The position numbers were made by a program, and so were the translations under genes. A DNA stretch of 60,380 nucleotides from positions 1-60,380 of IMG/VR virus record IMGVR_UViG_3300003322_000851. One strand, 5' to 3'. The stretch is from a virus. The notes beneath the pieces were generated by a model. It did no database searches, was not told where the DNA came from, and saw only the letters and a list, made by a program, of their open reading frames with translations. Position 1 is the stretch's first letter, and every line of letters begins with the position of its first letter. This document shows, piece after piece, positions 26,259-33,701 of this stretch.

Positions 26259-26738
26259 CTAATCTCCACTAGTCAATTTTAAATTTCCGCAATAATTACA
26301 CTTTTCTGTACTTGCGTTAGAAATCCATTCATATATTTCATTGGCATCTGTGAAAACTTGACTTGCCTCTTCTGGTGTTTCATATTTTGAAAATTCAAAG
26401 GTATCGCATTCAAAAGTTCCATCATTTCCATAAAATCTTATTATTTCAATTTCTGAAAATTTGTCATATAGACGTTTTTTAAACATTGCATATTTTTTAT
26501 TAAATGGAGGAGAAATCATTATTTTTTCTAACTCACAATTACTCATATTAATGAGTGTTTTAAAACATGGGTTATCATGATAAATATGCAAATGTATCCT
26601 CCATTTAACATGTGTAGAATCAAAAGATAATTTTTCTACAACTTTACTTACAATAACCGAAAATTTTTCACCTTTTTTGTACCACTCATCTTTATGAGTA
26701 TATTTTTCGTGTGGTTTGTTATCAATTTGTGTTATCAT
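26259..26738 (-). CDS. Hypothetical protein with C-terminal Cys pair, 159 aa
   Basis: A 159-residue protein, more AT-rich in codon use than its neighbours, with a C-terminal CNYCGNLKL that may be half of a zinc site. Most of it is beta/alpha without recognisable motifs (KWRIHLHIYHDNPCFKTL). The AT-rich composition suggests it was added to the genome recently. Function unknown. Confidence 0.5.
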   Translation of the reverse strand: MITQIDNKPHEKYTHKDEWYKKGEKFSVIVSKVVEKLSFDSTHVKWRIHLHIYHDNPCFKTLINMSNCELEKIMISPPFNKKYAMFKKRLYDKFSEIEIIRFYGNDGTFECDTFEFSKYETPEEASQVFTDANEIYEWISNASTEKCNYCGNLKLTSGD

Positions 26739-26753
26739 TTGTATAACCCTATA

Positions 26754-27416
26754 TTAAGCCGCGCGTTTCTTAAGTTCCTTATCAAACTCATACGCTTCCC
26801 TTAGGTGGATAAACATCTTCCATGCACTATCCAGTTCAGAGTAGTAATGGTGAGAAAAATCCCCATAATCTTTACTGAATCGGCATAAATGAAACCCGCC
26901 TGTTAATGATTTATCGGGAAAGTTTTCCTCCCACAATTGACGATACGCTGCCAGTTGCAAAAGGTAATCACCATACACACCGTTGGAGGACTTCCAGTCT
27001 AAAAGTACCAATTGTCCATTTACCTTGCCGATAGCGTCCGGCGTCCCTCCGAACCTATGCGTCTCACTGACTAGCTGAATCTCTTGCTCAACAATTTCTA
27101 GTTTGGACATTGACGCCCACATTTTATAAGCTTCAAAGGCATTCCTAGCCTTTGCCTGACCTTCTTCATTTAGCTTGTGAAGTTCTGCGCACCCTTCTGG
27201 ATTCAACGCTTTAATATGAGCCTCCACCATTGCGTGGGCAGCCGTGCCGATGTCTGCGGCTTCATCACGGCGTTGGTAGAGTTCACGGCCTTCACGCCCC
27301 TCATTCCAAGCCCAATGCAGCAAAGCACCAGAATCCTTGAAACGCCCAATGATCGTTGTCGTACCTGGAATACGATTGCCATTTGCTAATCGGTATCCGT
27401 TTTTAGGCGTTGCCAT
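26754..27416 (-). CDS. PD-(D/E)XK exonuclease, RecB/Cas4-like
   Basis: A 220-residue nuclease with the fold's motifs in order: Asp127 in GGTPDAIGK, Asp140-Trp-Lys142 (LLDWKSS), and Gln154 in LLQLAAY. The early GTTTIIG segment is also usual in phage members. It probably makes single-stranded DNA for annealing, working with the SSB-like protein and the Sak4-like ATPase encoded just upstream (27918, 28553). It starts three bases after the previous stop. Confidence 0.8.
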   Translation of the reverse strand: MATPKNGYRLANGNRIPGTTTIIGRFKDSGALLHWAWNEGREGRELYQRRDEAADIGTAAHAMVEAHIKALNPEGCAELHKLNEEGQAKARNAFEAYKMWASMSKLEIVEQEIQLVSETHRFGGTPDAIGKVNGQLVLLDWKSSNGVYGDYLLQLAAYRQLWEENFPDKSLTGGFHLCRFSKDYGDFSHHYYSELDSAWKMFIHLREAYEFDKELKKRAA

Positions 27417-27419
27417 CGG

Positions 27420-27761
27420 TCAGTCCTTATATTTACAATTGCCACGCAATACTTTCTGTCCATATTCGCCATAGCCAACTTCAATCCAGTCCCAAGGGGA
27501 TGATCCATCCTCATACTTATCTTCCTCTAATCGTTCAATGAACGACCGCCGTAGTGCATCGCCTTTGTCGCTTTCTACCCATCCTTCCTTACTTCCATCA
27601 GGGATTAAAACGATAGTGCGTGCACCATTTACAAAGTTATTGCCAAATAAAAAAAGCATTTGTTCGTTAACAGACCTTTCAGAAATCCATATAGAGATGG
27701 ACTTGTAATGTTCTTCACTCCAAGTGGTAGCAAGAACAGCGTTATGATTTATAATTCCCAT
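27420..27761 (-). CDS. Hypothetical protein in the recombination cluster, 113 aa
   Basis: A 113-residue protein with a central FVNGARTIVLIPDGSKEGW and a WDWIEVGYGEYG end. It is well conserved in style with phage proteins of unknown role near recombination genes. It follows a structured non-coding segment and precedes the nuclease. Confidence 0.55.
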   Translation of the reverse strand: MGIINHNAVLATTWSEEHYKSISIWISERSVNEQMLFLFGNNFVNGARTIVLIPDGSKEGWVESDKGDALRRSFIERLEEDKYEDGSSPWDWIEVGYGEYGQKVLRGNCKYKD

Positions 27762-27917
27762 ATTCTTTTCCTTATTAGGTGGCTATGGCCGGGCTTGATA
27801 CCGGCTTCGGATGACGAGAGTAATTCACCTAGGATTACCGCGCTCTCTCTCCTCCTTATCGCACGGGACTTACGTGTGTCCTTCCACACCGCATAGCCAT
27901 AAACTTTTATCGAACCA
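27762..27917 (-). ncRNA. Candidate structured RNA / cis element
   Basis: This 156-base gap between two genes is more GC-rich than its surroundings. Read on the minus strand it can form three hairpins in a row: GTGTG/CACAC (27889-27874), GTAAT/ATTAC with outer GAGA/TCTC (27847-27816), and GCCGG/CCGGC (27805-27788). An open frame spans it (27749-27952, or from GTG 27890), but its C-terminal peptide looks unlike a domain. Leader RNA, attenuator or small RNA are possible. No Rfam family comes to mind. Confidence 0.45.
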
Positions 27918-28550
27918 CTAAAACGGAATTTCGTCGTCTGGTAGTGGATCATTAGCTAATGCCTGATAAGCATCAACTGGTCTATTTTTAAAGCGCTTAA
28001 TGGGTTCCTTCTCTACCCATGCCGTGATCCGATCCAAAGACTTTGGCGATAATTCTTTTTTCAGAATCTCATCGGCCATAAGTTTTGTTTTAGGACAGAA
28101 GGGTGCAACAATAACTAAGCGTTCTTTTATATCCCTATTGCGTGTTTCATACTCTTCTGCCCGAAACACAAAGCCAATTGGTTTATCCGTTAACTCAACG
28201 TATACATCCTTCATTTTGTGTATCGTTGATTTTGTATCGAAGTCATACAATTCCACTTCTTTAGGCTTTGTGGTTATCCCACGAAGTTTTGTACAGGTAA
28301 GAATGGCATTTAATGTGTTATATCCTGATAACACTTCACCATTCGATTTATGGGTGTACAGCGCTAATGGCCCAGCCTCTTGGCCTGAATCCGATTTAAA
28401 AACTATCTGCACTATTTCCGTGCCATTGGCATTAGCCTCATACCATGCACATACGATTTTCCCCGTGTAAACTCCAGGATCTTTAATGCGCTTTCCGCCA
28501 TTGTTGGAATCCATTGCTGCTTTTGTGTCTAGTTCAAAGTTACGTGCCAT
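27918..28550 (-). CDS. SSB-like single-stranded DNA-binding protein
   Basis: A 210-residue protein with an N-terminal beta-rich (OB-like) domain and an acidic, aromatic C-terminal tail, PLPDDEIPF, nearly the same as the tip by which bacterial SSB recruits partner proteins. It is encoded beside the Sak4-like ATPase and the RecB-like nuclease, as SSB proteins often are in phage annealing systems. The DNA-binding call rests on the tail, size and context. It ends just before a structured non-coding segment. Confidence 0.6.
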   Translation of the reverse strand: MARNFELDTKAAMDSNNGGKRIKDPGVYTGKIVCAWYEANANGTEIVQIVFKSDSGQEAGPLALYTHKSNGEVLSGYNTLNAILTCTKLRGITTKPKEVELYDFDTKSTIHKMKDVYVELTDKPIGFVFRAEEYETRNRDIKERLVIVAPFCPKTKLMADEILKKELSPKSLDRITAWVEKEPIKRFKNRPVDAYQALANDPLPDDEIPF

Positions 28551-28552
28551 GA

Positions 28553-29188
28553 TTAAGCTGCCTTATCTAAGTTTTGTTGGTTAAGTTCGTAGTAGCCCAC
28601 TATTGCCTGATCGACTAACGCTAAGTCATTATCAATATAGTGATCGTCAAATAACCCTATCGGGGATTTCGTGGTGTCAAATCCGTTATTTCTTGTGCTA
28701 AATTTATACATATCATCTTGCACGTGAGTGCGTAAAACGATGGTCACCATACCCTCAAGAGTGACTTTCTCATCAAGTAATTTACCAATCGTCTTGATCT
28801 TAATATGGCCTGTGTCGGATTCTTCCGTGTGACTCAAAATATAAACACGCACATCATCATGTAATTCAGAAGCCGCAGTAAGAACATCCCATGCGTGCTT
28901 ACCAATCTCTGTGAATTTATCGAATCCACGCTCATCGCTACGGCGCATAAATTCGTTCGCCATCAGGTATTGAAAGTCATCGATGATGATGATCTTCCTT
29001 TCCGTTTTCTTCATTGCAGCGACAATTTTGTTGGATTGATCGCACACGTAAGGTTTCCACTGTGCAGATTTGAATGGAAGCGGTTTCTTTATGCACTGGA
29101 TGAGCGCCACTTCATCAGGATTTAAATTCTTTAATGAAGCGCTTTTACCAGTGCCACTTTTGCCTAAAATTAACGTTGCTATGCTCAT
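28553..29188 (-). CDS. Sak4-like RecA-fold ATPase
   Basis: Walker A GKSGTGKS at residues 9-16 and Walker B IIIIDDF (Asp70-Asp71) in a 211-residue RecA-core protein without extra domains, the form of the phage Sak4 recombinases that promote single-strand annealing together with SSB. The neighbouring gene is an SSB-like protein, as is usual for this family. The later VYILSHTEESD block fits the sensor strand. Confidence 0.75.
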   Translation of the reverse strand: MSIATLILGKSGTGKSASLKNLNPDEVALIQCIKKPLPFKSAQWKPYVCDQSNKIVAAMKKTERKIIIIDDFQYLMANEFMRRSDERGFDKFTEIGKHAWDVLTAASELHDDVRVYILSHTEESDTGHIKIKTIGKLLDEKVTLEGMVTIVLRTHVQDDMYKFSTRNNGFDTTKSPIGLFDDHYIDNDLALVDQAIVGYYELNQQNLDKAA

Positions 29189-29193
29189 ACTAT

Positions 29194-29298
29194 TTACCCC
29201 ATGTCTATTGTGTCTTCATAATAAAAAGGATCGGCTTCACTAGCGGCTTCACCCTCCTCGTACTCTCTTCGTTGCCTTTCAATGTCTTCATCTTCCAT
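29194..29298 (-). CDS. Very small acidic protein, 34 aa
   Basis: A 34-residue acidic peptide (MEDEDIERQRREYEEG) with a good Shine-Dalgarno (AAGGTG) seven bases before ATG 29298. Stop is five bases before the Sak4-like gene start. Could be a small regulator; support is context and ribosome site only. Confidence 0.45.
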   Translation of the reverse strand: MEDEDIERQRREYEEGEAASEADPFYYEDTIDMG

Positions 29299-29321
29299 AA
29301 ATTTCACCTTGCCATAAACTT

Positions 29322-29627
29322 TTAGTTAGCGGCTAAATATTTTTGGACTAATTGAAGGTTTGGCCAACCGCTTTTACCAACAATTCTTCCGACCCAGCTA
29401 TCATGTCCAATATGCTGATTTAAATAATCACTTAACTGACTTAATGAATGATCTATCGTGTCGCCCATAAATGATCTTCCGCAAAAACTACCAACTAACC
29501 ATTCTGTAGTTATTTCCCATTTGCCATCAATCATATATATGTGATTCTCAACATCAGGTAATGAGTTAATTAACATCAGCAATTCACTAAATTCTGGCGA
29601 CCTTTTCTTTAATTCTGTAATGTCCAT
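29322..29627 (-). CDS. Hypothetical protein, 101 aa
   Basis: A 101-residue protein (MDITELKKRSPEFSEL) with a Trp-rich middle and a possible DNA-binding helix at the end. Not recognised. Follows the membrane peptide gene after about 25 bases. Confidence 0.5.
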   Translation of the reverse strand: MDITELKKRSPEFSELLMLINSLPDVENHIYMIDGKWEITTEWLVGSFCGRSFMGDTIDHSLSQLSDYLNQHIGHDSWVGRIVGKSGWPNLQLVQKYLAAN

Positions 29628-29652
29628 TTTTTATCCTAAAACAGCCTTAAAC

Positions 29653-29820
29653 CTACCCAAACAACCAATTCCCAACAGCGAACCCAACGCAGATAGCAAT
29701 AAATATCCACGCCGGATGCAATGGCCTTTCTTTCTGTTCAAAGTCGCTACGATAAAAACGTACAGGTTCATTCGTTGGACGGTTATCCACAACTCGGTAA
29801 AGCTCAATTCCGTTGTTCAT
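29653..29820 (-). CDS. Small membrane protein, 55 aa
   Basis: ATG 29820 (MNNGIELYRVVDNRPTNEP) has GGAGAG upstream; the C-terminus is a single transmembrane helix (AWIFIAICVGFAVGNWLFG). N-terminus probably cytoplasmic. Role unknown. Confidence 0.55.
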   Translation of the reverse strand: MNNGIELYRVVDNRPTNEPVRFYRSDFEQKERPLHPAWIFIAICVGFAVGNWLFG

Positions 29821-30022
29821 TCGACTCTCCTGCAATAAATTTTGAGTGATCGTCTTTATCCACTCTTAAAATGAATTTATTTCCTGTTTTCTTAGAAAAC
29901 CTTCGTACTGCTAAACTTATTTCGCCGTACTTTGTGAATGAAAGACTTTTTTTATCGCCTGGCTTAAATTCATCAAGCCAGTTAAACCTTTTTTCTTGCA
30001 GTTTTCTATTTTTCCCAAAGCA
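29804..30022 (-). CDS. Frame continuing past an amber stop (no usual start)
   Basis: A 72-codon open frame directly following the TAG of the gene at 30023-30217, in the same frame. It reads like genuine protein (RFNWLDEFKPGDKKSLSF, then AVRRFSKKTGNKFILRVDKDD) and resembles the gene at 35516 (FFVPGKTSRSF, ARKKTGRTF). No ATG, GTG or TTG occurs in its first 50 codons; CTG at 30001 is the only near-start. So it is either translated by amber readthrough or is the tail of a gene broken by a stop mutation. It overlaps the next gene by 17 bases. Confidence 0.45.
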   Translation of the reverse strand, partial: CFGKNRKLQEKRFNWLDEFKPGDKKSLSFTKYGEISLAVRRFSKKTGNKFILRVDKDDHSKFIAGESNEQRN

Positions 30023-30217
30023 CTATTGCATAGACCTCAGTGTTTGCTCTCCGACGCATATAGCGCGAAAAGCTGTGTTCCCACGGCAATAAGCAGATAT
30101 TGCTTTACGTATGGCTTTTATTTTTTTATCTTCACTTACGCCAAGAATGGCTGCCTTGGTATTAATATGAAATGAAATTGCTTCGATACGCTTAATATCG
30201 CTAATTTGTGTGTTCAT
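30023..30217 (-). CDS. Small protein ending at an in-frame amber, 64 aa
   Basis: A 64-residue basic, helical protein (MNTQISDIKRIEAISFHINT) ending SMQ-TAG. The same frame continues for 72 codons after the stop with protein-like content (29804-30022), so the true gene may be longer. The codon context CAA-TAG resembles known leaky amber contexts, but no downstream readthrough signal can be identified by eye. Confidence 0.5.
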   Translation of the reverse strand: MNTQISDIKRIEAISFHINTKAAILGVSEDKKIKAIRKAISAYCRGNTAFRAICVGEQTLRSMQ

Positions 30218-30495
30218 GCTACTTTCACCTCAACATAATGCGGATCGAATTCAAAGTCGGAAATATCGTCCTTTGCATCAGATAAGGCCGCTTCTCTCAG
30301 TTGTTCCATCACTCGATTGCCAAATTCGATAAAATCCCCTTGTACTAAAAGTTGTACCAAATAGTCCCGCTCAATTTGCGTTCCATGCATGGTCAATATT
30401 CTGTCCAATTTACCCCGTATCCAATCAGGGTTATTCAATTTGATATTGGCAAGAATCCCAGGGCGTACATCGAGCTTGATAATGTCGGTGTTCAT
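30214..30495 (-). CDS. Hypothetical protein, 93 aa
   Basis: A 93-residue protein with an acidic C-terminal half (SDAKDDISDFEFDPHYVEV). Overlaps the next gene by four bases (ATGA). Not recognised. Confidence 0.55.
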   Translation of the reverse strand: MNTDIIKLDVRPGILANIKLNNPDWIRGKLDRILTMHGTQIERDYLVQLLVQGDFIEFGNRVMEQLREAALSDAKDDISDFEFDPHYVEVKVA

Positions 30496-30504
30496 TAATT
30501 TCTC

Positions 30505-30837
30505 CTAGTGGTAGTCATCAGAGTCGGGACCATCGACTTCTTGAAAATCACGCTCATTCATCGATGCCGCTGTATCAAGCGCCGCCTTATAGGCCTGCCA
30601 GTCAAGATGAGCTTTAATATCTTGGCAAAATTTCTCGTAGTTGCCGGACATCCAAAGCGCACCCAATTCCTCATTCTGGCAAATGAAGTCAGCCATGTTT
30701 TCGGTCACAAAATACACATCGTTGAGATGCTCGCCCTTGCTTTCCTCAGCATAGGCCTCCCGCGCTCTAGTCAACGCATCTTCGCGGGCAAGATCGCCTA
30801 AGTAACTATTAAGTGAACTCATGATTGCACACTGCAT
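30505..30837 (-). CDS. Hypothetical protein, 110 aa, first gene after a strong promoter
   Basis: ATG 30837 is preceded by AGGAGAATAAC, and a TTGACA/TTTAAT promoter lies about 45 bases upstream, so this opens a leftward transcription unit. The product (ATGs at residues 1 and 6) is helical and acidic with WQAYKAALDTAASMNERDFQ. Not recognised. Confidence 0.6.
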   Translation of the reverse strand: MQCAIMSSLNSYLGDLAREDALTRAREAYAEESKGEHLNDVYFVTENMADFICQNEELGALWMSGNYEKFCQDIKAHLDWQAYKAALDTAASMNERDFQEVDGPDSDDYH

Positions 30838-30862
30838 GTTATTCTCCTTGTTGTCTATAGTC

Positions 30863-30910
30863 TTGACATATCTTATGTGGCATTAAATCATACTATTTTC
30901 TATATGTCAA
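30863..30910 (-). promoter_or_regulatory. Leftward promoter with flanking inverted repeat
   Basis: On the minus strand TTGACA (30910-30905) and TTTAAT (30887-30882) are 17 bases apart. The -35 lies in one arm of a perfect 9-base inverted repeat, TTGACATAT (30863-30871) and ATATGTCAA (30902-30910), so the promoter may be under a repressor. The leader that follows (TAGACAAC then AGGAGA) resembles the leader after the promoter at 37085-37113, suggesting common control. Confidence 0.6.
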
Positions 30911-30962
30911 TACTTTTTTGAGATAAATTTCACATTTTTTGAAAAAAATTTTATTCCCTTTG

Positions 30963-31454
30963 TTAACAAGGTATATCATGTTGTTTTGTACCTATTGCCC
31001 AAGAAGCAATTAATAGCGCATCGGCACGTCCTACGTCTTTCTTCCGAGAAAGGAGATTAGATGTGTTAGGGTAAAGTTCTACTGCTTTTGTGCGAGCTAC
31101 ATCTTTATCTGATCCGATCAATCCGTGATAGCGTTTCCAAACTTGAGGTGTCACAGATAAAAGTGGAATTTTTAAAGCTCCCAATACCCCACGAACAACT
31201 CCTACTGACTCCCCAAAGCGGAACATGCTGCTAACACCTTGTCCAGGCATTGCTGAAACTTGTTCCATGACGGCTAAGTCTGGTTTTTTTATTAACCCAC
31301 GCAACAACGATCCAAGTTCCACAGCATTAACTTGCTGACCACCAGCTTTCCGTGTGGAAACTGGCATATCCCCTAAAGAAATAACTTCATTATCTGCCAT
31401 GATAGCGATAGCGCCAGATGCTCCAGGGTCAATTCCGATAATAATTTTATTCAT
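30963..31454 (-). CDS. RuvC-like Holliday-junction resolvase
   Basis: A 163-residue nuclease of the RuvC fold. It shows Asp9 in IIIGIDPGASG, Glu64 in AVMEQV, and Asp140/Asp145 in KKDVGRADALLIA, i.e. the usual metal-binding acids in order. Phage members cut branched replication and recombination DNA before packaging. It lies between small genes in the leftward recombination and replication unit. Confidence 0.82.
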   Translation of the reverse strand: MNKIIIGIDPGASGAIAIMADNEVISLGDMPVSTRKAGGQQVNAVELGSLLRGLIKKPDLAVMEQVSAMPGQGVSSMFRFGESVGVVRGVLGALKIPLLSVTPQVWKRYHGLIGSDKDVARTKAVELYPNTSNLLSRKKDVGRADALLIASWAIGTKQHDIPC

Positions 31455-31663
31455 AATTTCCCTTTTCTTTTATACTCTTCCACAGTTCTAAACCCCATTT
31501 TTCGTACGGCTTTGAGTTGCTCGCGCATACGATCAGCTATTTCCTGTAAATACTTTTCGCAGTTGGCACGGCAGCCCTCTGGAACCTTTTCTAGCTCTAC
31601 ACGCCATTTAGATACCGGGTATTTCCTTTGAATATTGACTGCGTAGTCCAAGTAGTCAGGCAT
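31451..31663 (-). CDS. Small hypothetical protein, 70 aa
   Basis: Mostly helical and basic (MPDYLDYAVNIQRKYPVSKW; VEEYKRKGKL at the end). Overlaps both neighbours. Not recognised. Confidence 0.55.
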   Translation of the reverse strand: MPDYLDYAVNIQRKYPVSKWRVELEKVPEGCRANCEKYLQEIADRMREQLKAVRKMGFRTVEEYKRKGKL

Positions 31664-31878
31664 TACCTATCCGGCCTCCCTATTGAAGCCCAACGTGCAT
31701 ACACAGATGCTTTCTCTAAGTCCTCAAGGCCACCTTTCAATTTCCAGCGGCTTTGGTACTTAATGACATTGCTGATACAGAAACTACGGAATTCTTCCTC
31801 GCCTAATGTCGCACGGATGTAGTCGATGGTTTCTATCCTTTCTTGCTGGTAATGAGTGGGGCGGTTAACGTTGTTCAT
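31663..31878 (-). CDS. DUF3310-family protein, 71 aa
   Basis: MNNVNRPTHYQQERIETIDY, then FCISNVIKYQSRWKLKGGLE match the two conserved blocks of DUF3310, small phage proteins sometimes fused to other domains. Function not established. Its stop touches the next gene. Confidence 0.75.
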   Translation of the reverse strand: MNNVNRPTHYQQERIETIDYIRATLGEEEFRSFCISNVIKYQSRWKLKGGLEDLEKASVYARWASIGRPDR

Positions 31879-31883
31879 ATGGA

Positions 31884-31976
31884 TTATTTCTTTCTTGGAT
31901 TTCTATGTAATAACCAAATATAAAAACCAATAAATGTAAAACCTATCAACTGGACTACAACATCCTCCTAACTCAT
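31884..31976 (-). pseudogene. Small membrane-peptide gene with an amber at codon 3
   Basis: ATG 31976 has AAAAGGAG at proper spacing and overlaps the upstream TGA (ATGA), as genuine genes here do. Codon 3 is TAG (31970-31968). The frame then continues for 27 codons to TAA 31886-31884 and would encode a single membrane helix with a basic end (LIGFTFIGFYIWLLHRNPRK). No good alternative start follows. Either the gene is dead in this genome, or it needs amber suppression. Confidence 0.4.
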
Positions 31977-32281
31977 GATTTACTCCTTTTAAACTTCAAA
32001 ACACCTTCTTGAATTGCCCTTAATAACGTCATCGACACATACCGCCATTGCTCGCCGTACTTAGCCTCCCATCCCTGCCACCCAATATTATGGAACTCTT
32101 CGTATTCATCCCTAGTCAATGGGAAACTGAGATAATCAAGACAACCTTCCAAGTTAGCTCCTTCCAGACCATGCCCCACAAGACGCTGAACCTTCTCAGC
32201 CTTTTGCAAAGAAAGAACACTAGGAAGCGATCTAACCCAACGAGCATAATGTCCATTTGATCTCGCCTTCTTAGTAATCAT
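31973..32281 (-). CDS. Hypothetical protein, 102 aa
   Basis: From ATG 32281 (MITKKARSNGHYARW). Contains LVGHGLEGANLEGCLDYL and a C-terminal basic helix (GVLKFKRSKS). Placed after NinB and a helix-turn-helix gene, where some lambdoid phages keep antitermination proteins, but I see no convincing family signature. Confidence 0.5.
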   Translation of the reverse strand: MITKKARSNGHYARWVRSLPSVLSLQKAEKVQRLVGHGLEGANLEGCLDYLSFPLTRDEYEEFHNIGWQGWEAKYGEQWRYVSMTLLRAIQEGVLKFKRSKS

Positions 32282-32546
32282 GTACGTGATACCAAGTCTC
32301 ACATCGAAGGATTTTCGCTAGTGTCATCTCATGGATTCCATACTCTTTGGCAATATTTTCATTACTTACCTGTTTTAGTTTCGCTTTTAGGAGTCGGCGC
32401 TTCTCGCTTATTCTCGCTACAGAAATAGCGCGCAACTCTTCACGTAACGCCATTCTTATTCTTTTTTTCTGTCGTATTTCTTTTACTTGTTTTTCTGTGA
32501 GCTTCGCCAGATAATGCTTCTCTCCTCTTGCATGTTTCGTAGTCAT
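32271..32546 (-). CDS. Helix-turn-helix protein related to HNH-endonuclease tails
   Basis: The C-terminal NIAKEYGIHEMTLAKIL is a helix-turn-helix, and GEKHYLAKLTEKQVKEIR near the start is the linker that usually follows an HNH homing nuclease domain. The nuclease domain is absent, so this may be a stripped mobile-endonuclease remnant now used as a DNA-binding protein. It overlaps NinB by four bases. Confidence 0.55.
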   Translation of the reverse strand: MTTKHARGEKHYLAKLTEKQVKEIRQKKRIRMALREELRAISVARISEKRRLLKAKLKQVSNENIAKEYGIHEMTLAKILRCETWYHVHDY

Positions 32547-32950
32547 ACACTCCTCTTCAAGCTAGAGTCAGGATCGGGTATGTGGATATTATTTTCGGCG
32601 CACCGTGTTTGTATAAACGTCCAGTAGTCAATAAATTCACTGGCATTCATTTTTGAGCTGCGACTTCTTGCCTTTAACTTTTTACGGCCAAAAAATTCGG
32701 CTTCCTCCCAGCCGTGGTATTCGCCGAGAAAGAACTCGTGCCAATCGTCCGGTTCTTGGCCTGTCTTTTCATGCAGAATCTTGTATACAACCCCCCACAG
32801 ATAAGCGTTTTGGTCATGGCTTCGTGGTTTCTTATGTTCTACTATTGATATTCGCCATGACTTGTCTAGTGGCAAGTCAACTAATGTTTTGTGCACATTC
32901 GCAATAATCAGATCACGCGGCATAGCGCGGTGGAGAGTGAAGTTTTTCAT
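32543..32950 (-). CDS. ninB: NinB-like recombination protein
   Basis: A 135-residue protein with the NinB layout: IVEHKKPRSHDQNAYLWGVV, then DDWHEFFLGEYHG and EFIDYWTFIQTRCAENNI. NinB (lambda Orf) assists phage recombination by binding single-stranded DNA and SSB. It is encoded with a RuvC-like resolvase and other recombination genes. The ATG is followed upstream by a non-coding gap. Confidence 0.85.
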   Translation of the reverse strand: MKNFTLHRAMPRDLIIANVHKTLVDLPLDKSWRISIVEHKKPRSHDQNAYLWGVVYKILHEKTGQEPDDWHEFFLGEYHGWEEAEFFGRKKLKARSRSSKMNASEFIDYWTFIQTRCAENNIHIPDPDSSLKRSV

Positions 32951-33099
32951 TAGGCGTATATCAAAGTTGGAGTTTCATAAACATATAACGCAAGATATTT
33001 ATTACTTCTTTTGGAACATCTTCTTTAAGTTTGGTGTTGTAATGAGGTTATGTATACATTACCGTATTTTATACCTAAATAGTAATGTCTTTTTTATCT
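32951..33099. other. Non-coding gap with a decayed frame
   Basis: About 150 bases with no intact gene. On the minus strand a 28-codon frame ends just before NinB and reads KLKEDVPKEVINILRYM, protein-like, but is cut by TAA after ATG-TAT-ACA at its 5' end. It is probably a remnant. Nothing else stands out. Confidence 0.3.
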
Positions 33100-33339
33100 T
33101 TATCGTACGAATGATATAAATTCTCCTTCTCCGATGAGAATTTGATATTTAGGAACAATTTCTCCCTGGGGTACTTCATCAAAATCATTCGATATTGCCA
33201 TGTATTCAAATACATCAAGTGCATACATATGTTCACATCGAACAACAATAACGCGGCTCATGATGGCGCGGACTATTGCCTCATTATCTTCTATTAATTT
33301 TCTGCCAATACGAAATATTCCAATTCTACCATTTTTCAT
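33100..33339 (-). CDS. Hypothetical protein, 79 aa
   Basis: MKNGRIGIFRIGRKLIEDNE at the start, and a beta-rich end. Starts five bases after the upstream stop. Not recognised. Confidence 0.5.
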   Translation of the reverse strand: MKNGRIGIFRIGRKLIEDNEAIVRAIMSRVIVVRCEHMYALDVFEYMAISNDFDEVPQGEIVPKYQILIGEGEFISFVR

Positions 33340-33343
33340 AATG

Positions 33344-33619
33344 TTATTTCCTAAATGATTTTTTCAAGTTGCTTACATGTAAGCTAAACGTAGTAATTGA
33401 CGATACAACCTTCCCACCTGCAGGAAGCGCAAATACTAGGCACCCATTCTCGATAAGTGGAACGGGCAATCCTTTCGAATCTGTGACGGCCTTTACCCCA
33501 TTAAGGCATTTCCCGCTCACCGTTGGCTCCGTTTCGATCATCACTGGCAATCGGTATTCGCCGAATTTGTCATGCTCAATAAACCCTAAACTTGTTTCTG
33601 TACCTTCACTTTTGTACAT
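33344..33619 (-). CDS. Hypothetical protein, 91 aa
   Basis: Beta-rich, with repeated Gly and Val turns (LIENGCLVFALPAGGKVVSS). Possibly a small regulatory or structural protein. Not recognised. Confidence 0.5.
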   Translation of the reverse strand: MYKSEGTETSLGFIEHDKFGEYRLPVMIETEPTVSGKCLNGVKAVTDSKGLPVPLIENGCLVFALPAGGKVVSSITTFSLHVSNLKKSFRK

Positions 33620-33701
33620 AACATTCCTCGGTTAATTTAAAACTCAATACAGAACGATTTAAAGAACTTTATTACCCCCATGGCAGGTAATGATAGGGAA
33701 G

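Noticed and set aside
28000-28470. 156-codon plus-strand frame opposite the SSB-like gene
   Set aside because: Antisense to a well-supported gene and without recognisable content.
29871-30092. 73-codon plus-strand frame at 29871
   Set aside because: It is the complement of the protein-like minus-strand frame at 29804-30022, which has better content.
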